Assembly (NCBI GenBank): GCA_000828835.1
Contig: AP014633.1
Span: 3,162,001-3,226,000, forward strand
DNA length: 64,000 bases
DNA from: Thioploca ingrica
Lineage (GTDB): Bacteria; Pseudomonadota; Gammaproteobacteria; Beggiatoales; Beggiatoaceae
Direction: 5' to 3'
The notes under the pieces were generated by a model. It was given only the letters and a program-made list of their open reading frames with translations. It was not told where the DNA came from and did not search any database. A program made the position numbers and the translations under genes. How positions within the stretch are numbered: position 1 is the first letter of the stretch; each line of letters starts with the position of its first letter. Below, piece after piece: positions 1 through 8,324 of the stretch.

Positions 1-1065
1 GCCCGGGTTGAAGGAATTAAGACTGGCAAGGGTGGAAATGTGTTAGTGGAAGCCGGAGAATTGCAGCTCATTGGGGGAGCTAGCATTGGTAGCATTTCTG
101 CAGCGGATAAAGAAAGACAAAGTAGTGAGGCTGGTAATATCACTATTCGCGTCACTGGGATAGTAAAATTATCCGGTGTCAATGCACATGGTGAAACGGA
201 AGACGGTTTTGGTAGTGGTATTTATGTCCACACCCGCGGAGTAGAAGACAGTGCCGGCGACGGAGGAATGCTGGATTTAGAAGCGGGTAGTCTCATTATT
301 GAGAACGGAGCCGTTATCTCCAGTAGCACTTCTGGAAATGCCAAAGGGGGAGATATTACCATTAAAGTCCGTGATGCTATTTTAATTAATGGTGACTCTT
401 CAGCTATCAAACTCAATTCGCCTGGTGAAGTACAATTAACCTATAGAAAAGATTTCAACAAGACTGAACCGGACTACTCTATCAGTGGGATTTATGCTAA
501 ATCTTCTGGTTCTACTGATAGATCGGGTGAAGCTGGGCAAATTTTCATCTCCACGCCGATTCTTAAACTCAGTAATGGTGGAATGGTGAACACTTCTACT
601 CAAAATGCGGGCGGGGGTAACATCACCATGAAGATTCCGCATTTAACTTACCTGCAAGCCGGTGAAATCACGACCAGTGTACACGGTGGTAAAGGGAATG
701 GGGGTAATGTGACTATCGAAACTCCGCGCTTTACCGTGTTAGACAACTCCAGTATTGTTGCCCAAGCGGATAAAGGTTATGGTGGCAATATTCGTATCGT
801 CGCCGAACATTTTTTAAAGTCATATGAAAGCTTAATCAGTGCTTCCTCCAGACTCGGAATTGATGGTGAAGTGATAATTCCTTTCTCGGATAAAACCATT
901 AATGGCAACTTGCTCACTTTATCCTCAAATTTCGAGGACAATAGTCATCAATTGATTCCATGCCAAGGCAGTTTAGATGCCAAGCGCAGTCGCTTTAAAG
1001 TAAACCTCATAGAAGGTGTACCTGACTCGCCAGAAGATTTCCAAAGCAGTCACTCTTTCTATTAG
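1..1065 (+). CDS. C-terminal part of a filamentous-haemagglutinin-like two-partner-secretion surface protein (5' truncated by window edge)
   Basis: The reading frame is open from base 1, so the gene starts outside the window and only about 355 C-terminal residues are seen. The visible part is built from short beta-helix turns with the recurring pattern GG(N/D)ITI(K/R)V (for example GGDITIKV, GGNITMKI, GGNVTIET, GGNIRIVA). Such turns stack into a right-handed beta-helix in secreted haemagglutinin-like exoproteins exported by a TpsB/FhaC-type porin. The end (SRLGIDGEVII, a lone Cys in QLIPCQGSL, then SRFKVN and a P-x-SPEDF motif) is the usual closing module of this family in cyanobacteria and sulfur bacteria. 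Function is probably adhesion or a surface coat; the substrate is unknown. No partner porin lies in the window. Confidence 0.8.
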   Translation, partial: ARVEGIKTGKGGNVLVEAGELQLIGGASIGSISAADKERQSSEAGNITIRVTGIVKLSGVNAHGETEDGFGSGIYVHTRGVEDSAGDGGMLDLEAGSLIIENGAVISSSTSGNAKGGDITIKVRDAILINGDSSAIKLNSPGEVQLTYRKDFNKTEPDYSISGIYAKSSGSTDRSGEAGQIFISTPILKLSNGGMVNTSTQNAGGGNITMKIPHLTYLQAGEITTSVHGGKGNGGNVTIETPRFTVLDNSSIVAQADKGYGGNIRIVAEHFLKSYESLISASSRLGIDGEVIIPFSDKTINGNLLTLSSNFEDNSHQLIPCQGSLDAKRSRFKVNLIEGVPDSPEDFQSSHSFY

Positions 1066-1087
1066 AAAATAACTTAACTACCTAAAG

Positions 1088-1112
1088 CTCACCAACGGGT
1101 GAGAATTGTTTT
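1088..1112 (+). terminator. Weak hairpin after the haemagglutinin gene
   Basis: CTCACC (1088-1093) and GGTGAG (1098-1103) pair around an AACG loop and are followed by a T-rich stretch. The position, 23 bases after the stop codon, suits an intrinsic terminator, but the T-tract is broken, so this is tentative. The rest of 1113-1290 shows nothing recognisable. Confidence 0.4.
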
Positions 1113-1297
1113 CTTATTTTGCCATGCTGTTCAACTGAAACTAGGCCACTTTTTCTTTTAGAAATGAATTTTTCAACTCAATTTCTTAACTGATTGACTA
1201 TCTTACTCATAAACTTAATCTCATTGGAGATAATCATCCTCTCATAAAATCTATCTGTCACTCTTATAAATAATCTTGTCTTGAACGCAAGTTAGTA

Positions 1298-1446
1298 TTA
1301 GCAGACATCCCGCATTTATCAAAAAAGCGAATAGAAAATATGGCTAAATAAAGTTTGTGTCATAATTATCGTTATATTTTAACCCTAACCTATATAATTC
1401 TAAAGCTAGCTCAAATCATCATATCTAACCTTCTGGAGTGGAAAAT
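1298..1446 (-). pseudogene. Decayed tandem-duplicate copy of the junction between the two genes at 1450-2442
   Basis: This stretch repeats, with scattered substitutions, the segment at about 1668-1822. That segment holds the end of the hydrolase gene and the start of the 95-residue membrane-protein gene. In the copy, the membrane-protein start codon is at 1361-1363 and the first residues read MTQTLFSHIFYS. A four-base deletion relative to the intact gene then shifts the frame into a TGA stop. It lies directly downstream of the intact membrane-protein gene, as expected from a tandem duplication whose second copy decayed. Confidence 0.75.
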
Positions 1447-1449
1447 GAG

Positions 1450-1737
1450 TTAATCAAAATAAAATTTGATTGGAAAAATGGAAAATAAGACAACCGGAAT
1501 TAAGGCAACTACCCAAAAAGCTAAACTCCATAATAAATGTTTTTTAATAACAAATGCTATTATCCAGATAATAATAGTAACAATAGAATAACTTAAATAC
1601 CATAATGGCTCAAAGGAACTAAATCCTTTGCCCGCTGCTAATAGTGGCCAATAAACGATTATCATATTCAGTAAACATCCGGCATTTATCAAAAAAGCGA
1701 GTAGATAGAGAATATGGCTGAGTAAAGTTTTTGTCAT
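1450..1737 (-). CDS. Small three-helix membrane protein, unknown function
   Basis: A 95-residue protein that is almost entirely hydrophobic. Three membrane spans are visible at about residues 5-32, 44-65 and 69-90, separated by short loops (LLAAGKGFSS and KKHLL). I do not recognise the family. It starts 9 bases after the end of the hydrolase-like gene at 1747-2442 on the same strand, so the two are probably co-transcribed. Its first 25 codons, with the end of the upstream gene, are duplicated and decayed just downstream (1298-1446). Whether it is expressed is not clear from sequence. Confidence 0.6.
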   Translation of the reverse strand: MTKTLLSHILYLLAFLINAGCLLNMIIVYWPLLAAGKGFSSFEPLWYLSYSIVTIIIWIIAFVIKKHLLWSLAFWVVALIPVVLFSIFPIKFYFD

Positions 1738-1746
1738 AATTACCCT

Positions 1747-2442
1747 TTATCTTAACCCTAACCTATACAATTCTAAAGCTAACTCAAATCGTCGTCTTTC
1801 ACCTTCCGGTGTGGAGGGTGCATAATGAAAATGACCACTACCTTGAGCCATCTGGTTCCGAAGTTTAGGAACGCTAAGTGTTAATTCGATTCTGCTTATC
1901 CCCGCATAAATCGGATCACCATATTGAGTCAGATCTTTGACAATAACTTTTTTGATACGTGGATGATATCTTAGGATCTTAAGTAAATTAGCACTGATAG
2001 GCGAACCAATTAACACAAGATGATCAATTTGAGTACCGGTATTAGCATAATGAAAGGCGATCTGAGCAGCAACCAGGGAACCATAAGAATAGCCTATCAG
2101 GTTAAACTGATCACTATCCGTTTTAAAAATTCTTAACAGCAGGGGAAAATAAGGTTGGACATCACGCATGGCTAATACACCAATGACTGCATCGGGTAAA
2201 GTTCCAGCAGACCATTTTTCTCTATCAACATATTGAGCGGTTCGGATACCAGCCCTTCGTAACGCTTTAACCATATCAACAATGTATTCACCCTCTAAGC
2301 CAGCACCACCAAAATAAAGCGTACCCTTGATCAGGCTACCTAAAGAATAACAACATTCTCCCTTAAGCATATAGCTCACTTGAGGTTGCTTTGGGGAAGT
2401 ACTATTTTTATTTGTGGTCACACTATTGGTTTTTGGTGGCAT
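1747..2442 (-). CDS. Alpha/beta-hydrolase-like protein (putative serine esterase/lipase)
   Basis: A 231-residue protein with the nucleophile-elbow motif GYSYG (Ser at residue 119), preceded by a hydrophobic strand and followed by a helix, then the strand HLVLIGSPIS. This is the core arrangement of alpha/beta hydrolases. A His-rich segment near the end (GSGHFHYAP, residues 201-209) could supply the catalytic histidine. The N-terminal 25 residues are polar and low complexity and no clear signal peptide is seen. The true start may be the later Met at residue 25. Substrate unknown. It is followed by the small membrane protein at 1450-1737, probably in the same transcript. Lipase class-3-like or esterase families fit; a closer assignment is not supported. 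Confidence 0.6.
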   Translation of the reverse strand: MPPKTNSVTTNKNSTSPKQPQVSYMLKGECCYSLGSLIKGTLYFGGAGLEGEYIVDMVKALRRAGIRTAQYVDREKWSAGTLPDAVIGVLAMRDVQPYFPLLLRIFKTDSDQFNLIGYSYGSLVAAQIAFHYANTGTQIDHLVLIGSPISANLLKILRYHPRIKKVIVKDLTQYGDPIYAGISRIELTLSVPKLRNQMAQGSGHFHYAPSTPEGERRRFELALELYRLGLR

Positions 2443-2480
2443 TTTTGGAATCTCTGATGAGATTTCTATTTTTCTAAAAA

Positions 2481-2927
2481 TTAGGAACCATTACCTGGAT
2501 AAAATGCCTCATCTAATAGTTGTTCTAATAAATAAGGACAAGTCGTTGGAAAAGTTTCTGGAGGTAAATTCGTCTCTTTCATAGCGGCTTTGAGCGCAAG
2601 CGGATAAGTATCATTTATCTTTTCAATTAATTGATATTTCAAACTGGGGCTATCCGCTAAAATTAAATTAATCTGTTCACGTTGTTCATCAATCGTTTGT
2701 TCCCAACTTCTGGAACGCTTTTCAGGTTGAAATGACCACTTTAAGAGATGCAGGAGTAGGATTTTAAACCGACTCATTAATTCGCGTTTATCGCGTTTTC
2801 CCATACTTTCCAGTTCTTCTGCTACTTGAAGGGCATCCATTTCGGCAAATCTTCCCTGTCGAATTAAGTTAGCATTATGCATAACCCAAGCATAGAAATC
2901 TTGGTCATAAGAATGGATAGTTGGCAT
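2481..2927 (-). CDS. DUF29 family protein, coupled to the end of the isc operon
   Basis: A 148-residue member of DUF29, recognised by the N-terminal YDQDFYAWVM, the central EELESMGKRDKREL and the C-terminal TFPTTCPYLLEQLLDE. Two paralogues occur in this window (17373-17837 and 50586-51053) with the same three landmarks. The family is common in cyanobacteria and large sulfur bacteria and has no established function; it is predicted to be a cytosolic helical protein. The start codon lies only 2 bases after the iscX stop, so translation is probably coupled to the isc operon. This suggests co-expression with iron-sulfur assembly, which may be accidental. Confidence 0.85.
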   Translation of the reverse strand: MPTIHSYDQDFYAWVMHNANLIRQGRFAEMDALQVAEELESMGKRDKRELMSRFKILLLHLLKWSFQPEKRSRSWEQTIDEQREQINLILADSPSLKYQLIEKINDTYPLALKAAMKETNLPPETFPTTCPYLLEQLLDEAFYPGNGS

Positions 2928-2929
2928 CC

Positions 2930-3130
2930 TTAACTCACTTCTTCAATCCACGCCATTTGAATCGCTTCCAGAATTTTTTCCCCACCTCGTTTCGGATCAT
3001 CATCGAAATCGTCCAGTTTACAAACCCATTGATGTAAATCGAGGAAGTTGACATATTGTGGATCAACTTCGGGAAATTGCTCTGCTAATTGAATTGCAAT
3101 GGCTTGCGTGTCTATCCACTTGATACCCAT
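2930..3130 (-). CDS. iscX: IscX, small acidic Fe-S assembly protein
   Basis: A 66-residue protein matching IscX (YfhJ) in length and in its signatures: KWIDTQAIAIQLAEQFPEVDP at the start, FLDLHQWVCKL in the middle, and an acidic patch DDFDDDP. IscX binds IscS and iron and tunes the rate of cluster assembly. It overlaps the fdx stop by one base (TAATG arrangement) and is followed 2 bases later by a DUF29 gene. It is the usual last gene of the gammaproteobacterial isc operon. Confidence 0.95.
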   Translation of the reverse strand: MGIKWIDTQAIAIQLAEQFPEVDPQYVNFLDLHQWVCKLDDFDDDPKRGGEKILEAIQMAWIEEVS

Positions 3131-3468
3131 TAATGCGACTCTCTCACTAAGTTGATAGTATATTTCGGAATGGCTATGGTTAAATCTTCATCAGCCACTT
3201 GGGCTTGACAACTGAGTCGAGATTGGGATTCTAAACCCCAGGCTTTATCGAGTAAATCTTCTTCTTGCTCAGTGGCTGGGGCTAAAGAGTCAAATCCTTG
3301 GCGAACAACGACATGACAAGTTGTACAAGCACATGATTTTTCACAAATATGCTCAATTTCAATGCCATGATTTAAAGCGGCTTCTAAAATACTCGTTCCG
3401 GGTTCGACTTCAATCACCGCACCATGGGGACATATTTCCTCATGAGGTAAAAAAGTTAACTGTGTCAT
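3130..3468 (-). CDS. fdx: Isc-type [2Fe-2S] ferredoxin
   Basis: A 112-residue adrenodoxin-type ferredoxin. The cluster ligands are Cys42, Cys48, Cys51 and Cys87 ([11 protein letters not shown] and SRLSCQAQ), at the same positions as in E. coli Fdx, plus the extra Cys46. It supplies electrons for cluster assembly and reductive coupling on IscU. The start codon overlaps the hscA stop by four bases (ATGA), showing tight operon packing. Confidence 0.96.
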   Translation of the reverse strand: MTQLTFLPHEEICPHGAVIEVEPGTSILEAALNHGIEIEHICEKSCACTTCHVVVRQGFDSLAPATEQEEDLLDKAWGLESQSRLSCQAQVADEDLTIAIPKYTINLVRESH

Positions 3469-5357
3469 TGAGGTGACTTCTCCATAAATTCATCAATTTT
3501 ATGTCCGGTCATCGCCTTACGGATAGCAGAATCCATCCGCCGAGCAGCAAATTCTTGAGTGACTTCATCCAAAAGCTCGATACCCTGTTTGATAGCCTGA
3601 GCATCAGTTCCTTCTTTTACATTTAATAATGCTTCTAATGCAGTACTAATTTCTACAAATTCACTTTGTTTGAGCAACTTTTTACCATCAACTTTGAGAG
3701 CCGCTCGCAGCGCATTAATCACTCTATCCGCTTCGACTTGTTGTTCACGTAGGTAACGCGCAGCAATATCTGCTTGTGCATGTTCCAAGGAATCTTTTAG
3801 CATGCGTTCAATATCGCTATCTTGGAGTCCGTAAGAAGGTTTCACGGTAATCTCACTGTGAACACCACTGATTTCTTCTTGTGCGGAAACACTCAGTAAG
3901 CCATCGGCATCAATTTGAAAAGTTACTCGGAGCCGCGCCGCACCGGCAACCATTGGCGGAATGCCGCGCAATTCAAACCGGGCTAGGGAACGACAGTCAA
4001 CCACTAATTCACGTTCTCCTTGGAAAACATGAATCGCTATCGCCGTTTGCCCATTTTTGAAAGTGGTGAAATCTTGGGCACGGGCCACGGGAATCGTCGT
4101 ATTGCGCGGGATGATTTTTTCTACTAAACCACCCATGGTTTCAATCCCTAACGATAAGGGAATCACATCTAACAACAGCATATCATCGTTAGGCTTGTTA
4201 CCGGCTAAAATATCAGCTTGAATGGCAGCACCGATAGCAACGACTTTATCGGGATCGATATCGACATGCGGTTCACGTTGAAAGAATTCTCCTACTTTTT
4301 CACGAACTCGCGGCATTCGAGTCGTGCCACCCACCATAACCACTTCTTTGATATCTTCTGAGGTAAGCCCCGCATCCCGCAACGCCCGCCGACAAGGCAT
4401 GATGGTTTTTTGGAGCAAGGGATCAATTAAATGGTTTAATTGTTCATGAGTTAATATCCCCTGCCATTGGCTACCATTTTCTAAGCGAATCGCTAGTGGT
4501 GCTACCGATTGAGTGGTTAAAGTTTCTTTAGCGGTGCGGGCCATATCGAGTAATTCACGGATATGCGAATGTTGGGCATCATCGGCAATCTGAGCTTGTT
4601 GCATAATCCAAATAGCGATGGCACGGTCGATATCGTCACCCCCCAAAGCGGAATCACCCGCCGTGGACATGACTTCAAAAACACCCCGTTGTAATCGCAG
4701 GATGGAAATATCAAAGGTGCCACCGCCTAAATCATAAATGGCGAAAATGCCCTCGGCTGCCTTATCCAAGCCATAAGCCACGGCAGCGGCAGTCGGTTCA
4801 TTGAGTAATCGCAGAACCTTTAAGCCAGCTAAGGTAGCCGCATCTTTAGTCGCTTGACGTTGCGCATCATCAAAATAGGCTGGGACAGTAATCACCACGC
4901 CGGTCAACTCACCACTGAGCGTTTCTTCTGCCCGTTTTTTCAGTTCCTTAAGAATTTCTGCCGAAACTTGGACTGGACTTTTTTCGCCGGCAACGGTACG
5001 AATCATAGGCATCCCTTGCCCTTCATATTCAACTAAATCGTAGGGCAAACGATTACCGGTGGTTTTGATATCGGCTATTCCACGTCCCATCAAGCGTTTA
5101 ACTGAAGCAATGGTATTGAGGGGATCTTGATTGGCAAAAGGTTTAGCAACCAAGCCTACCTGTGGTGGTTGGTCTTTCAAATAACGCACAATAGAAGGCA
5201 GAAGGTGATCTCCGGCTCGATCCGGCAACGTTTCTGCTACACCACTCCGCACAGTTGCCACTAAAGAATTAGTTGTTCCTAAATCAATACCCGCAGCGAG
5301 ACGGTGCTGATGCGGTGCGGTCGATTGACCCGGTTCAGTGATTTGCAGAAGTGCCAT
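3465..5357 (-). CDS. hscA: HscA, Hsp70-type chaperone for Fe-S cluster transfer
   Basis: A 630-residue DnaK-family ATPase. The phosphate-binding motif GIDLGTTNS lies at residues 23-31, the second phosphate motif [10 protein letters not shown] near residue 205, and the adenosine motif [13 protein letters not shown] near residue 335. The substrate-binding domain follows (about 390-500), then a helical lid. HscA with its J-protein HscB recognises the LPPVK motif of IscU, which is present in this operon's IscU, and promotes cluster release. The gene starts 18 bases after hscB and overlaps fdx. The 14-residue N-terminal extension before the ATPase core contains a second Met only at residue 1, so the start is accepted as given. 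Confidence 0.96.
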   Translation of the reverse strand: MALLQITEPGQSTAPHQHRLAAGIDLGTTNSLVATVRSGVAETLPDRAGDHLLPSIVRYLKDQPPQVGLVAKPFANQDPLNTIASVKRLMGRGIADIKTTGNRLPYDLVEYEGQGMPMIRTVAGEKSPVQVSAEILKELKKRAEETLSGELTGVVITVPAYFDDAQRQATKDAATLAGLKVLRLLNEPTAAAVAYGLDKAAEGIFAIYDLGGGTFDISILRLQRGVFEVMSTAGDSALGGDDIDRAIAIWIMQQAQIADDAQHSHIRELLDMARTAKETLTTQSVAPLAIRLENGSQWQGILTHEQLNHLIDPLLQKTIMPCRRALRDAGLTSEDIKEVVMVGGTTRMPRVREKVGEFFQREPHVDIDPDKVVAIGAAIQADILAGNKPNDDMLLLDVIPLSLGIETMGGLVEKIIPRNTTIPVARAQDFTTFKNGQTAIAIHVFQGERELVVDCRSLARFELRGIPPMVAGAARLRVTFQIDADGLLSVSAQEEISGVHSEITVKPSYGLQDSDIERMLKDSLEHAQADIAARYLREQQVEADRVINALRAALKVDGKKLLKQSEFVEISTALEALLNVKEGTDAQAIKQGIELLDEVTQEFAARRMDSAIRKAMTGHKIDEFMEKSPQ

Positions 5358-5375
5358 TTAAAAAATCCTTTTCAA

Positions 5376-5900
5376 TTAGATCAATTCTTCTTCTATCCTC
5401 AACGCTGCTTCATGTAAACGTTGGAAAAATTGCCATTGTCGCACGCTGTCACGCGCCGCTGGCCAATTTTGCTGAGTAAATTGCTGACTTAAGGTCTTAG
5501 TCAAGTGCTGCATTTGCTGTTCCAGTCGTTTTAAGAAACGGTTTAAAGCTTCTAATGGTTGAGGTTGTCGCTTAATGGTGGCGAGTTCTTCTCGCAATTC
5601 CATTTGCATCATTAAGAACTCTGGATCCATCGCCATATCACTCGCTTCGTTGGTATCGATGCCTTGCAATTGTAAAAGATAGCGTCCACGAGCCAATGGA
5701 TTATTTAGAGTTTGAAACGCTTCATTCACTTGAGTGGATTTTTGCAGTGCTAACCGCCGTTCCCGTTCCGAAGCCTGAGCATAATTATCCGGATGAACCA
5801 TGCGCTGTAATTCTCGATAACGTTGGGCCAGGAGATGGCTATCTATGTCAAACGCAATGGGTAAGTTAAATACCTCAAAATGATTGGCATTCAGAGACAT
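5376..5900 (-). CDS. hscB: HscB, J-domain co-chaperone
   Basis: A 174-residue protein with a J domain at residues 1-75 including the HPD motif (MVHPDNYAQ), and a C-terminal three-helix domain that binds IscU. The FNLP start and the motif LLQLQGID are typical of HscB rather than DnaJ. It stimulates the HscA ATPase. It starts 6 bases after the iscA stop. Confidence 0.95.
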   Translation of the reverse strand: MSLNANHFEVFNLPIAFDIDSHLLAQRYRELQRMVHPDNYAQASERERRLALQKSTQVNEAFQTLNNPLARGRYLLQLQGIDTNEASDMAMDPEFLMMQMELREELATIKRQPQPLEALNRFLKRLEQQMQHLTKTLSQQFTQQNWPAARDSVRQWQFFQRLHEAALRIEEELI

Positions 5901-5906
5901 GATGAG

Positions 5907-6230
5907 TTACACATTAAAACTTTCGCCACAACCACATTGGTCTTTGATGTTGGGATTGTTAAATTTAAAGCCTTCATTCAAACCTTCACGCACGTAATCG
6001 AGTTCGGTACCATCAATATAGACTAGGCTTTTCGGATCCACGAGAATTTTAATGCCTTGGGATTCAAAAATTTGATCATCGGCATTAATTTCATCAGCAA
6101 ATTCTAAAACATAAGCCACTCCAGAGCAGCCAGAGGTTCTAATACCTAAACGTAAACCAACGCCTTTGCCTCGAGTGTTAATGCTTTTTTGAATGTGTTT
6201 AGCGGCTTTTTCAGTAAGAGTGAGTGCCAT
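5907..6230 (-). CDS. iscA: IscA, A-type Fe-S carrier
   Basis: A 107-residue A-type carrier with the three conserved cysteines Cys35 ([10 protein letters not shown]), Cys99 and Cys101 (DQCGCGESF). It accepts clusters from IscU and passes them to target proteins. In most isc operons iscA directly follows iscU. Here an ATPase-nuclease pair of about 2 kb is placed between them, ending 29 bases before the iscA start, so iscA transcription must run through the insert or use a new promoter. Confidence 0.95.
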   Translation of the reverse strand: MALTLTEKAAKHIQKSINTRGKGVGLRLGIRTSGCSGVAYVLEFADEINADDQIFESQGIKILVDPKSLVYIDGTELDYVREGLNEGFKFNNPNIKDQCGCGESFNV

Positions 6231-6259
6231 TTTATAACTCCTTACTCAATTTTCGTTAA

Positions 6260-6871
6260 TTATGTTAATAGTTTAATATCAAGAGAACGCTTTTCATTCG
6301 GGTGATGAATTCTATAAATGGATAATTCTTTATCATTATATGATTCTCTTATTGGAGCCATTCTCATGTTTGTTGGGGTTTGACCATAACTTTTCTTTTT
6401 ATCAAAAAGAATATACTTAATAGGAAAAGTTTCTATGTTAATTCCATAAAATTCATGTAAAATAGCATTCATAAACTTTATAAAAACCGATGAATTTCTG
6501 AATTGTTGTATATAATCAATTTTTTGTGGCACTTCTGACTTCATTTCACAAATAAATACATATCCTTTGCCGGCTAGGTAAGTAAAAATAATACCATCGC
6601 ATCCTTTATTAATATTCTCAGTATGAGGATTTAAATATTCGCTTATTCGTATCGTTCTATTCTGATCTAATTTTTCTTTAGCATCTAATTTGAAAGCAAA
6701 TGTTTTTTCATATTCAAATCCGATTATAGTAACTTTTTTTAGTTTTGCACGAGGTTCTTCTAAAATAACTTTACCCCATTTTTTATCTTGTTTGATCTCT
6801 AGGTAGACTTGAGGATTAATAATATCTTTAAGTTTAGAAATAATTGTGTTCTCCTCTTCTTCAAAGTTCAT
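6260..6871 (-). CDS. Putative PD-(D/E)XK-type nuclease, partner of the adjacent ATPase
   Basis: A 203-residue protein I do not recognise as a named family. Its centre carries a pattern typical of the PD-(D/E)XK nuclease fold: Asp92 in KGCDGIIF, a glycine turn, then a hydrophobic strand ending in Glu109-Met-Lys111 (YVFICEMKSE), followed by a helix with two Gln (IDYIQQF). Asp, Glu and Lys would be the metal and catalytic residues. No signal peptide or membrane segment is seen. The start overlaps the end of the ATPase gene by 11 bases, which implies translational coupling and joint function. The pair is AT-rich and unlike the surrounding isc genes. A two-gene ATPase-nuclease pair of this kind is a common design in phage defence and toxin systems. 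Function here is inferred, not shown. Confidence 0.6.
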   Translation of the reverse strand: MNFEEEENTIISKLKDIINPQVYLEIKQDKKWGKVILEEPRAKLKKVTIIGFEYEKTFAFKLDAKEKLDQNRTIRISEYLNPHTENINKGCDGIIFTYLAGKGYVFICEMKSEVPQKIDYIQQFRNSSVFIKFMNAILHEFYGINIETFPIKYILFDKKKSYGQTPTNMRMAPIRESYNDKELSIYRIHHPNEKRSLDIKLLT

Positions 6872-8231
6872 ATGCCATTTCCATAGTCTCAGTCATATCA
6901 TCAAACATATTTTTCATTTCCTCAATTTCTTTATCAAAACTCTTAACTGCTATCCCTAAATTATCTATGGGTGCGGGAGTTAAAGTCTGGTTTTCGGCAA
7001 TATAAACTTTTACGCTGGTGGGATCTAAAACATCTGCTTCAGTATATTTATATTTTTTCATTATTTTATTTCTCTCTTCAAATTTATTCCCCAAAATAAT
7101 AAGATTATTTAATTCTTTGATAATGTAATCGCTATGAGTCGTAATAAAAACTTTGATGCCGGCTTTAATTAATCTAACAAATAATCTCGCCATTTTGCGT
7201 TGATTAGCTGGATGAAGATTTAATTCGGGTTCGTCGATAAATAAAATATCGCCGGATTTAGCGATATGTTTAATATAAAAATTCAGATCGAGTAAAGATT
7301 TAACGGTAGAAGAACTTAAATATAGCGGTATGGTTTGATTTTTTCTTGCTTGCTTAAATGTAAAGAAAATTTGATCATTTGCTACTTTAATCTCTCCCCC
7401 CAAGATATTTTTTAAATCTTTCGCAAATTCAGGATGTTCTTTGAGCAAAGGACTGGTTTTTTTGCTATGAATATCAAAAATATCTCTTACGAAATCGATA
7501 TTGTTTTGAATGGGAAGCGCATATCGAGAAACAGTATTGTTAACCATTTCAAAAAAATCAAATATTTCAAACTTCTTACTTTGTTTTTGTAATTGCTCCA
7601 CTAATACATTTTTACTAATATCAAGTTCTCGATAAAAAAGCGAGATTCCAATCCTTTCTGCGGTAATAATGAATGGAGAAGCGAAATAATGACCAAGTAA
7701 TGCTTTTCCCAATGCTTTAGCAATAAAATCTTTTACAATATGAGTGGATGGAATTAGCGCTTCATTTTCTACTAATAAGGTTATTTCTAAAATAGCACTG
7801 GATTTTTCTTTAAAGGCTTTTAAAACTTCTTTTTCTTTAGTTTTGGCAGAAAATTGTAATTCATTTTTATAGCTTGGATTATAATTTATAAAAACCTCAA
7901 ATGAAGTTTTAGAAAAATAGCCTTCATTAGCACTAAAAATTTGAGGAATAATGAGCTGAGTATAATCTCTAGATAATTCATTGATTAGAGAAAAAATATT
8001 ATTTTCAAATTGGTTTAGGTCTATTTTAAGTATCCCCTCTTTTAACAAATTATCTATTTTTTCCTGGCTTAACTCAAAATTAATAAATTTATTCCATGTT
8101 GCCAAAAAACCATAAATAGCATAACTGACATAAGTCTTCCCAGTATTGTTTTCACCACAAATGATCGTTAAGTCACCCAGTTCTAACTCAGCTTTATTTA
8201 TGGAACCGAGTTTTTCAAATTGAAATTTCAT
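6861..8231 (-). CDS. OLD/ABC-like AAA ATPase inserted in the isc operon
   Basis: A 456-residue ATPase of the SMC/OLD-like AAA group. Walker A is GENNTGKT at residues 26-33, directly after the N-terminal strand MKFQFEKLGSI. A signature-like segment (YLSSSTVKSLLDL) precedes the Walker B DILFIDEPE and the LNLHP D-loop near residues 325-342, and the switch histidine is in FITTHSDYI. The long middle region (about 60-280) is the insert expected in this class. Such ATPases act as sensors or motors in defence systems such as Septu, PARIS, Gabija and AbiL-type pairs. The partner gene here encodes a putative PD-(D/E)XK protein, which fits none of these exactly. It starts 93 bases after iscU, behind a palindromic repeat. 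Confidence 0.75.
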   Translation of the reverse strand: MKFQFEKLGSINKAELELGDLTIICGENNTGKTYVSYAIYGFLATWNKFINFELSQEKIDNLLKEGILKIDLNQFENNIFSLINELSRDYTQLIIPQIFSANEGYFSKTSFEVFINYNPSYKNELQFSAKTKEKEVLKAFKEKSSAILEITLLVENEALIPSTHIVKDFIAKALGKALLGHYFASPFIITAERIGISLFYRELDISKNVLVEQLQKQSKKFEIFDFFEMVNNTVSRYALPIQNNIDFVRDIFDIHSKKTSPLLKEHPEFAKDLKNILGGEIKVANDQIFFTFKQARKNQTIPLYLSSSTVKSLLDLNFYIKHIAKSGDILFIDEPELNLHPANQRKMARLFVRLIKAGIKVFITTHSDYIIKELNNLIILGNKFEERNKIMKKYKYTEADVLDPTSVKVYIAENQTLTPAPIDNLGIAVKSFDKEIEEMKNMFDDMTETMEMAYEL

Positions 8232-8277
8232 GGCTGTTCTTTAAAGTCAAACTCAAAATTCTAAATTTTTAAAATTT

Positions 8278-8306
8278 CATTCCCACATATATTACGTGGG
8301 AACGAG
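8278..8306. repeat. Palindromic intergenic repeat, CATTCCCAC...GTGGGAACGAG type
   Basis: TTCCCAC (8280-8286) and GTGGGAA (8296-8302) form a perfect 7-bp stem. A diverged copy lies at 17023-17050 (CATTCCCAC ... GTGAGAACGAG). It sits exactly at the upstream edge of the ATPase-nuclease insert in the isc operon, between iscU and the ATPase, so it may mark the insertion boundary. Confidence 0.7.
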
Positions 8307-8324
8307 CAGCGAAAATACATATTT

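Noticed and set aside
1450-1737. Bacteriocin-immunity or holin role for the small membrane protein
   Set aside because: Hydrophobic pattern alone does not support a function and no toxin gene is adjacent.
6861-8231. Naming the ATPase as PARIS AriA or Septu PtuA
   Set aside because: The partner has neither a TOPRIM/DUF4435 nor an HNH pattern, so the match is only at the level of ATPase class.
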